DNA of 41,653 nucleotides from Dichomitus squalens LYAD-421 SS1 (taxonomy: Eukaryota > Basidiomycota > Agaricomycetes > Polyporales > Polyporaceae). This document shows, in pieces, positions 34,212 through 41,653 of this stretch (its first letter is position 1; the number at the start of each line of letters is the position of its first letter). The stretch lies in assembly GCF_000275845.1 (NCBI RefSeq), contig NW_006766927.1, positions 214,969 through 256,621 of the forward strand. The letters are read 5' to 3'. The notes under the pieces are model-generated. The model was given only the letters and a program-made list of their open reading frames with translations, did not search any database and was not told the origin of the DNA. The position numbers and the translations under genes were made by a program.

Positions 34212-35846
34212 TCAGATGACGCACCGATACTTCCTCGACCGCGGCGTCTTCATGGCCAATAATGCCGCCGTCAAGTCCTTGTCCGCACCGCCAAGTGCGT
34301 TACGAAGGAGGTGCGTAGCCGCGTTAACATCGGTCATCACGAACCGTTTCTCGGCACCCCACTGCTTGTACCGGACAGTGTGGTCCCGTTCCGCCATCCA
34401 CACCGGCAGAGCATCCGGAGGGTACCCGCCTACGGGCTCGCGCGTCCCGAACCGGTTGCCCTGTGCCTCTTTGAACAGTCCAACGAGACCAACGGCTTCC
34501 TCGCTCGTCAGGCACTCCCAGAGGCCGTCAGTGGCCATGATGAGGAAGTCGCCCGGCTGCACTTCGATCTCGGTCACGTCCGGTTCCGCCGTGAGGTAAG
34601 GGGGCGTCTTGACCTCGGGGAGGGGCAGTTTCCCAAGGTACCCTTTCTTCAGCTTGTCCTGAAGATCGCGAGCCCACTTGTAGCGTGCGTCGCCGAACGC
34701 GCGGGAGATGCCCATGCCCAAGACGCGACCGCCCTGACAGACATTCTCCCCCGGATGTTCGGCGTCGAGGCGATCGACTTCCGTCTGGTTGATGCCATTA
34801 TGATCGGTAGAGAGCACGTAGACATCATACTTGATGTCGCCCTCGTCATTCACTCTCTGCCTCCCCAACACAGCGCGCGAGTCTCCAGCCAGTGCGACGC
34901 GGAGCAGTCGGGAATGTGAATCGTAGAAGGACAGTAGGGCGCAAGAACCCGCACAAGCTGGACCAAGGAGATCTTCGGCAACGTCCCTTGAATTCGAAGC
35001 GAAGACAGTTTCAAGTGGAGCATAGCACATGTCATCGTCGAGCTGGGCGAACGTCGTCTTGAAAACTTGCTCGACGTCTGAGAAGTGCGGTGACGGGATT
35101 GTCTGGTCCTCGGAAGGCGCCGGATCTGAGCTGACAAGGCGAGAATACAAGTCGGCGAGCGCACCGGAAACAGCGGGTATCATGTTGCTAGCAAGCCATT
35201 TGCTGGTTTTCCCGCCGTTATGCCCATCATAGAGTCCGAAGAATGACCAGTAACCCGAAGGCACCGGCAACTGGAATTCTTGATGTTCGTCTTCTGCAGG
35301 ATCGTTACTGGTCAGTGTGGTTTGTGAGAGGTTCCGATAGTGATTAGACAGGTAATGAACGGTATGGGCGATGATTAGCGTTACTACAAGGCTCTGACCA
35401 CAATGCGGCCCTTGCGGCGCTAAGCGATATTGAAGGGGATGTCGGGAAACAGAGCTTCAGGATGGCAGGTTCCACAGCCCGTATGCCGCTCGAAACATTT
35501 CAAGTGGGATAGCTCACCTCGCTACGTGCGCGAAATCATAACGTACGACTCCAGACTTTGGGCAGGCCTTCGAAGTTTTCTCATATCGACGCAATTGCCT
35601 GTCGATATCCAGCCGTCCTTGGTTGCGCACGTGTTAATCTTGAACATGACAAGTTATCAGAACGGCATGCTTACGGTCCAAGTTCCCTTCCATAGAGACA
35701 GCTGCTTTCGCTAGGCAACCCGTCAAAGCGGCATAGATACCGGCGAATAACGCAAGGACGAAGTTGCGACCAGCTTTCGACTCCGACGAGGAGGACTCCT
35801 TGGCGTTACCACCGTTTGTACCAGCCTCGAGCTTGCTTGGCGACAT
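34212..35846 (-). CDS. PP2C-type protein phosphatase with N-terminal membrane anchor
   Basis: Three exons (35846-35675, 35617-35518, 35307-34212) give 455 aa. Residues 28-48 form a hydrophobic segment (FVLALFAGIYAALTGCLAKA) after a Ser/Lys-rich head, probably a membrane or mitochondrial anchor. The PPM/PP2C metal-binding motifs follow in order: SNDPAED (91-97), LYDGHNG (116-122), LAGDSRA (230-236), GISRAFGD (290-297) and MATDGLWECLT (348-358). FALL-type motifs are replaced by FLIMATDG, as in the pyruvate-dehydrogenase-phosphatase branch. These enzymes are Mg/Mn-dependent Ser/Thr phosphatases. All metal-ligand aspartates visible in the motifs are kept. Introns are 57 nt and 210 nt. Confidence 0.9.
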
Positions 35847-37034
35847 GGTCCTACGTGAATGCGACCGGTATGATTGTAGCGGTTGTCTACGCCAGACGCT
35901 GTGCGGGTGTAACGAAATAGAAGACACCGTACCAAGCTTGAGATGCAGGAGTACAGCACCACGCATGTAGCGGATTGTAGAACTCGCTAACCGCCGTCGG
36001 CCCGTCACCGACGCAGTCGGCGCAGGAAGAGCGCAGCAAACGTCAGGAGCGTAGGACGGGTGCCAAGTTGTTGAGACCGACCGGCTCAAGCTCAAATGTA
36101 TGACGTAGGAGGTGCAAATGCGTACTGAGAGGTGTGTCCTTCCGACTAAAGACGGTCGTATCCCGTCTGGCAGCAAGACAGAGAGATGTGAGTCAGTTGG
36201 AGACTCGGAGGTGGTCCGTGCAGTGTGAGCACAGAGGATACCGCCGCAACGAAGGAGATGGTCGTCGAGAGAGGCGATGCGGGCGCTCTCGGTCTGTTGC
36301 GCTTCCGAGATGTCTGCCACGTGGACTTGCTGTTGAACAGATAGCAATAGAAAGTTGTTCTGTTATGCATTCTGTTCCAAAGAAAAACGGAATGTGTTCA
36401 TAAACTCGTCGGTGCAGAGACATCAAGACATTCACGTCTGGTCAGCGGAGGTCCTGCAAAGCAATCAATTCCGTGGGAACCCTATCACCGCCACCGACAA
36501 TCACGTGACGGCAATGAACAACGACTCGCGCAACGTACTCAGACTCTGCTTGTCACCTCCAGGTTCCAAAAGACCCTCATATCATACCTGTGTCCGCTAG
36601 ACAGACCTGGATGCGACTATAACGGTAGAAACTAATCGCGTCCTTGAGCGCAGACTCATACTTCCTTCTTGTATCGTGTAACGAGTCCAACTGCTTCCTC
36701 TCCGAGTCCTGGGCCGATGGGACAGCTTCGAGCTATGAACATTCCTTGTCTTACGAGCCCAAGGGATATGCTACCTGTGCTGACCGAGTAATTTTGATAC
36801 GTTGCATGGGATCTCTATTGGTGATGAGGATGTGCTCTGATTTGCATCTATTATAGTGCTGAAACTCACTCACCTCTTCTACCTCTATAGCTGTGAGTCC
36901 TAATCGGTGTCGGATTCGGATTCAGATTCGAGGTCCACGTCTCTAACCCCAAATCGTCTAAATTTATGCCCGCCAGTTTCATGGTGCACAGAATCCCAAG
37001 GTGAGTATGGGCTCACAACAGTGCAGGATAGTAC
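35847..37034. other. intergenic between PP2C and F-box genes
   Basis: Holds the PP2C promoter and the F-box 3' flank. A minus-strand frame continues upstream of the PP2C start to 36347 but shows no homology, and the ATG at 35846 suits the anchor. A 20-bp sequence near 36719 recurs near 39338. Confidence 0.45.
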
Positions 37035-38995
37035 TCACTGGCAGTCGCAGTCCCGGCACAGATGTGAATCGGGCGTGTACCGAGTGGCCACGACATCGCC
37101 GCCGCCCCAGTCCCAGCTCGCGTCCTTGACGGCAGCCTCCCTCCAGACGCCTCCGCCGCAATACGCCTCGTCCTCCTCGTCGATGTCCTCGGCGTACTCC
37201 TCCCAATCACCAAGGATTACTACATCTTCCGCAAGCAGCTCGAGCTTCGGCAAGAACCTCCTCGCTACTCGCCGGCTCCAGACACGATCAGGACAGAGGT
37301 CGCGAATCGCGTAGTACGCCCTGTACCTGTCGAGGTCCATGGCGGTAGTGACGCAGATCTCGAGCCTTGCGAGCTGTGTCCCATCGCTCGCGATGCGGGT
37401 GGTGAGAACCTCTATGAGCTTCTCGAGCTCGTCTACGGCCGCGACTACGCCATGCTCGAGATGGATCCCCCATGCGAGCGTTAGCCGCTCCGTTGTGAGA
37501 CCATCGTATTGCACCTGATGGCGCAGGACACTGTCCAAAACGCGGAACTTCAAGTTTCTCCTGTTAGAGCCAAGCAGTTCAAAGCGGCGAAGATTGAGGT
37601 GATCCCTCGGGGAAAAGGCGCAATCAGCCGCAGGAGACGTGAAGAATTCGCAGGAGGACGTCACATTGATGGCTAATTCAGTGACGCTAGGCAAGAGGAA
37701 GGCCTGTGTGAACCTCCTGCAGGCTGTCAAAGAGCCGACGCATTTGTTCACCGTAAGTCGCTCCTCATTGCGCGCGCTACAACGCACGGTGACGTGTCTC
37801 GAGTGGTCAAAGCGGATGCGAAGGGTGTCGATAAACGGAGGGGCGTGGAAACCAGCGAGGTACGGCGGTAAGATGTTGAGGATGGTATATGGAACGAAGG
37901 ACTTCTTCCACAGCGTTATGCTGACGTGTACGATCGGCGTCAAGGCGAGGCTCGCAAAAGCTTCCTCGACCACTTTGGCGTCACCTGTGATGCTTAGTCG
38001 ACGAACTTTAGGTAATGGCAGAGGATCTGGGTGAGTCCGTCTCGGCGTCGTTTCCAGTGGCTTATACCAAGCTCGCAGAGATAGTGATTCAAGACTGCCT
38101 GCGCACCGCGCGAGGCCGTCGAGATATTTGTAGTCGTAGTCGGTAGCGGACCAGGCAACCAGGTCTACAGACCTCAGCGACGCGACCGAGTTGGCGTGGC
38201 AGAAGAAGACACCAGATATCTTCAACTCCCGTAGACACGGGAATTCCTGTTCTCTCCAGGGGAAGAGCTTGTCGAAGGATGAGGCCTGCAACCGATCATA
38301 CGTGACGAGCTCGAGGCTTGCAAGCGACCGCACGTGTGCCAAGCGGATCGTCCTAAGCATGTTCATAGCTTCCTCCGCAGTGCTGGCGACGAGCGACAAC
38401 GATGATACCTTTGAAAGATGGGGTACGACGCAATTCCAGATAGCTGACTGCCCATGCAGAAGAGCTGGAATTCTCTTGATCGGGTGAGCCTCGGAGGTTC
38501 GAGACAGGAAGTCTTGCAAATAGCGTGCACAGCTGGTCTCGTTCCCTGACTGAACGAGAGACGCGACGGCTTCGGCCCATAGCTGCGGGGTTGCCCGGAC
38601 TAGCTTTCGCCATCTGCGACAGACGTGCGTCAAGGACTGGATCTCCCGCCATTCGCGGAATATGCCGGCGGTGAATACTCGCGCGAGAACGGCGGAGGGG
38701 AGGCGGTGTATCTGGGCGGGGGAGTCGTGCGGTGCGTAGAGCGTGCGGATGGGTCCCTTGAAGTCGACCGGTACGTTCGCTGGGAGCCATTCTCGTGTAG
38801 GAGGCCTGGGGAAGGCTTCTGGGTATGGTACGATGCAGTCAACCAAAGTTTTGCCCGACAATCGCCTATCGACGAGGGTCTGATAGTATACAAGGGCCGT
38901 AAGTTATCATTTTGTGGGCTTGACAGCTCGAGCAAAGGTGAGCCGTACCATGATTGTGCCGTCTGTCGAGCTTGCATCATCTGTCCCAGACGCAT
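37035..38995 (-). CDS. F-box protein
   Basis: Two exons (38995-38949, 38865-37035) join across an 83-nt GTACGG...GATAG intron to 625 aa starting MRLGQMMQARQTAQSW. The long second exon has no ATG before the F-box, so the small first exon supplies the start. The F-box spans about residues 68-112: IHRLPSAVLARVF, then LTHVCRRWRKLVRATPQLW. Leucine-rich segments follow (VSSLSLV, LASLELVTYD, CLRELKISGV, KVRRLSITG, SVTELAINV), as in basidiomycete F-box/LRR-like proteins. The tail is acidic (EEYAEDIDEEDEAY) and ends CRDCDCQ. Expected role: substrate adaptor of an SCF ubiquitin ligase via Skp1. The target is unknown. These families expand strongly in Agaricomycetes. Confidence 0.88.
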
Positions 38996-39813
38996 TTCCG
39001 AGTCGCAACGATCTGCAGAATCTTGCCATAAGCTTACCGGCCATCGAGGCTTGGGTCAGAGATAGCCTGTGACTCTACACCGACGGTCCTTGGACTGCGA
39101 ACGTCAGGAGTCGGAGAGATCCGTGCAGACTCGTTGTATAGCATATTGGCGCAGCTCTGATGCACCGTGCGAAGGGGCCAGCTAGTCACACCACAACTTG
39201 GGATATCCATGCCAGGGTCGCACATCATCGGATCGTCATGTAGCTGTAAGCTGTGCATGTTGTAGTAGCTGGCAGCGCCATGCCTCCGTATACTGTGGTG
39301 AATATCGGTGCGTCCGTGCTACAAGTTAGCCTGCTCGGGACAGCTTCAAGCTATGAGCCCCAGGACGAGAGGCTTTCCGCTAACACCTGTACCGCGTATC
39401 TAATCGCATAACCGAGCTTGGCACTACGATGACGTTTGGCTCGCAGGCCGAAAGTAGGCTAGACAGCCTCGTAGAGAAGACTAAAAGACCTACCAGTGAA
39501 GCTCGCACAACACATGCGGCGTGTGAGCTCTGATCGCCAGCTATCAGGAAGCATGTCCATCCTACGGCGGGCTCTAGACCGTTTCTTCAAGCCGGTCCTT
39601 GTGTATTGGTCGCAAAGGCTGGGGTAGTACTGGTCACAATTGCGTATGTACCCAGCCGGAGCTGAAAAGTAAACCCACCTTGAAGGAACAGGCCTGACAA
39701 TTGCTAGAAACACCTGTCACAAAATGTGTAATCGTCTTGATCAGGTATCGATGCGGCACGCAGCCAAATCATAAGAAGCTGGATGATACTATTTTGACAT
39801 GCCTGTATAACAT
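38996..39813. other. intergenic, no feature seen
   Basis: F-box promoter region, followed by sequence without recognisable genes. Short frames only. It includes the second copy of the 20-bp sequence near 39338. Confidence 0.45.
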
Positions 39814-39885
39814 TCCGATATGGTGTAGTGGCTAACATTATCGCCTCTCACGCGATAGCCCGGGGTTCGATTCCCCGTGTCGGAA
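39814..39885 (+). tRNA. tRNA-Glu(CUC): tRNA-Glu (CUC)
   Basis: A 72-nt cloverleaf. The acceptor stem TCCGATA pairs with TGTCGGA, with one G-T pair. The D arm includes TGGTGTAGTGGCTA (A box). The anticodon stem ATCGC/GCGAT encloses the loop CTCTCAC, so the anticodon is CTC. The T arm CGGGG-TTCGATT-CCCCG is the B box. No intron; discriminator base A. It is the typical eukaryotic tRNA-Glu sequence. The 820-bp inverted-repeat element begins 168 bp downstream. Confidence 0.96.
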
Positions 39886-40026
39886 TGACACTCATCTCCA
39901 TTTTGTCGTACGCACGATTTCGACCATCTCCCCAGAGCGACCACCATTGTCCCCGCCCATCGCCCGACGTCGCGATCGGCTCTCGGCCGTCGCCCTCCGA
40001 GCTCTCTCGATCTCGAGGGGGCGGCA

Positions 40027-40040
40027 GTGAAACGTTTCAC
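40027..40040. repeat. 14-bp perfect palindrome
   Basis: GTGAAACGTTTCAC reads the same on both strands. It lies between the tRNA and the mobile element, 12 bp from the element's first base. It could be a protein-binding site or chance. Confidence 0.5.
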
Positions 40041-40052
40041 GCCGCACACGAC

Positions 40053-40872
40053 GTAGTCTCGTGACCAGACGTTCGGAGCTCCAAGCGGGAACGAAAAATC
40101 GGAGGTTCCCGAGCTCCTTAACGTCTGGTGGCTTTACCCCCGTGACTCCCCCATCGGTGACCGACGTGACGTTCCCGCTCGTCACTCAGCTTCCCTTTGC
40201 GCGCCTCGAGGAGCATCCCAGCGGTTGGGGAGCCCTCTTCGATGATGACAACGACAACGACAATGATGGCTATGCACCATTTGAGTGCGACAGCGACCGC
40301 CTCTTGGATGTCTCTGAATGGGGCCTGATCAAAGCTGCGCTCGAGGATCCTGCCCATCCATTTACCCTGCAACACCTAAGCCATGCGCAAGCGCCTAACC
40401 CCATGAGCTTCCGCAACATCCATTTGCCACCTGTGTGGCTTCCCTCCCATCCTTTTGCAGAATATGTCCTCGAGCACTTTGTGGGTTGCATAGGAGTTGT
40501 ACTGCAGCAATGCTTTGGCGGCTTGTTTGGGCGGCTTGCAGGGTTGCATACAAGTGGGTATGCTCTGCTTCATGGGAGAGGGGTCACCATAGTCATGTAG
40601 GCTATATTAAGAGTAGCAAGATATGATGAACTAGGACACCAATAAGGCTTGCACAGGGGGTGTCGCATGGGTTGAACAATGAGAGCAGGCCGCCACATCG
40701 TGCACCAAGGGCGCCTTCCGACTCATTTGGACCGTCTCGACAGGGCGTTGGTATGTGACGCATGTCACCGATGGGGGGGTCACGGGGGTAAAGCCACCAG
40801 ACGTTCAGGAGCCCGGATACCCCCGGGTTTTCGTATCCGCTTCAGGCTCCGAACGTCTGGTCACGAGACTAC
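40053..40872. mobile_element. 820-bp non-autonomous element with 109-bp hairpin-forming TIRs
   Basis: Left (40053-40161) and right (40764-40872) arms are inverted repeats of 109 bp, identical at most positions. Both begin GTAGTCTCGTGACCAGACG and end CCCCCATCGGTGAC, apart from one C/T. A candidate 7-bp target duplication flanks it: ACACGAC (40046-40052) and ACATGAC (40873-40879), differing by a C-to-T in a CpG. Each arm also contains a 64-nt foldback, CCAGACGTT...AACGTCTGG (40065-40128 and 40797-40860). The interior has a 180-codon frame (40061-40600) with a DDDNDNDNDG run but no transposase motif. Long TIRs with a 7-9-bp duplication resemble Mutator-like elements; assignment is inference. Confidence 0.8.
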
Positions 40873-41653
40873 ACATGACATTGACGGGGCCCGGCCTTGC
40901 GACGTCATCATCCCTGGAACCAGGCACGGAGCTCGACCTCCTCCGCTAAGATTGGCCCGGTGCACAATCTAGGGCGTCACATGGTCGGAATTGTCACGCT
41001 GGGGCTTCGTTTGGCAGGCATGAATGACGAAAAAACTATAGGCTCTGCGGTGGGCCCTCTTTTCAAAAAAAGAAGACGAGAGACTTGTAGCTATACACCA
41101 TTTGTACACTTCTCTGGTTTTCGAATCACCATTTTCATGCTCTGAACAAAGTAGATAGACGAGCAATGTCTGCGATGCTAGGAGGCGCTTATGATATGTC
41201 CGAAACCAGTAAAGTCTAGGAAAGGGAAAATAACATACCAGCTGGCAGGGCACCTACGCCCTTGCCTCCGAATATGCCAAAGCGAACTCTACGGGATCGT
41301 AACTCCATCGAAAATCTTGGACACTATGCCCAGAAGAGGTTTAGTGTTACGACTGACTGTCGAGCGAGTAAGTGGAGACGAGCAAGGCAGGCAGGAGCGC
41401 CGACGAGCTCTGATCGCAGTGAGACTGGAGCGGAGCTCAACAGGCAGGACTGGAGACAAGATGTGTATTGAGCGAAGTATCTACAGAGCGAAATACACGA
41501 TGGCTTACCTGGAGACAAGAGGTCGAAACTAGAGTCTCCAGGTAGCAAGGGATCCAGCTATATACGAGGAACGAACAAATGGGCGCTAAGGGGACAATGG
41601 CGTTGCCATGGGCACCGAGTACAAGGCCGTAGGACAATAGCAAAGAGAGAAAC
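40873..41653. other. non-coding right edge, possibly repeat-derived
   Basis: No supported gene. Short overlapping frames occur on both strands. The last 300 bp is purine-rich, with TATATACG near 41560, and might be part of a long terminal repeat. No partner copy was seen in the window. Confidence 0.35.

Noticed and set aside
35675..35846. Separate TMEM42-like membrane gene upstream of PP2C
   Set aside because: A 57-nt intron (35674-35618, GTAAGC...CCAAG) joins the hydrophobic exon in frame to the PP2C body, and the total length divides by three, so it is the phosphatase's own N-terminus.
36134..36403. Short frames upstream of PP2C
   Set aside because: Low-complexity Arg/Ser composition typical of shadow frames, and no motif.
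40061..40600. 180-codon frame inside the 820-bp element as a transposase
   Set aside because: It starts inside the inverted repeat and has no DDE/DDD pattern or zinc-finger motif. The element looks non-autonomous.

Overview
The window looks like nuclear DNA of a filamentous basidiomycete, probably an Agaricomycete of the wood-decay type. Genes are split by many short introns (about 47-70 nt, GTRNGT...YAG). Shugoshin, Prp4 kinase, F-box and MFS genes have fungal architecture. The left edge carries the tail of a CACTA/Plavaka-like transposon protein of a type I know from basidiomycetes. The species cannot be named from sequence alone. Coordinates given for spliced genes come from my own exon reconstruction. 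In every gene called intact, the exon lengths sum to a multiple of three.

Layout. 1-7.98 kb is a decayed, repeat-rich arm. It holds a partial transposon protein, a possible F-box relic, a TMEM19-like pseudogene, an intact 69-aa microprotein gene with its promoter, a small inverted-repeat element, and a frameshifted trypsin-like gene. 8.8-23 kb is a dense block of intact genes: a 20-exon MFS transporter (+), a cyclase-family enzyme (-), Prp4 kinase (-) divergent from shugoshin (+), and a 675-aa low-complexity protein (+). 23-30 kb is gene-poor, but contains two small, heavily spliced genes: a 123-aa basic protein and an 81-aa cysteine-rich protein. 30-39 kb holds a short-chain dehydrogenase (-), a second microprotein copy (+), a PP2C phosphatase (-) and an F-box protein (-). 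39.8-40.9 kb holds a tRNA-Glu(CUC) and an 820-bp element with 109-bp terminal inverted repeats.

Functionally this is an ordinary mixture of housekeeping and accessory genes, not a metabolic cluster. The observations most worth following are: (i) two paralogous 69/70-aa proteins, 27 kb apart on opposite strands, sharing about 380 bp of promoter including the TATA region; (ii) the 820-bp element, whose ends each fold into a hairpin with compensatory substitutions in the stem; (iii) the 81-aa cysteine-rich protein spread over six exons; (iv) a family of serine-protease-like proteins, here represented by a frameshifted copy.
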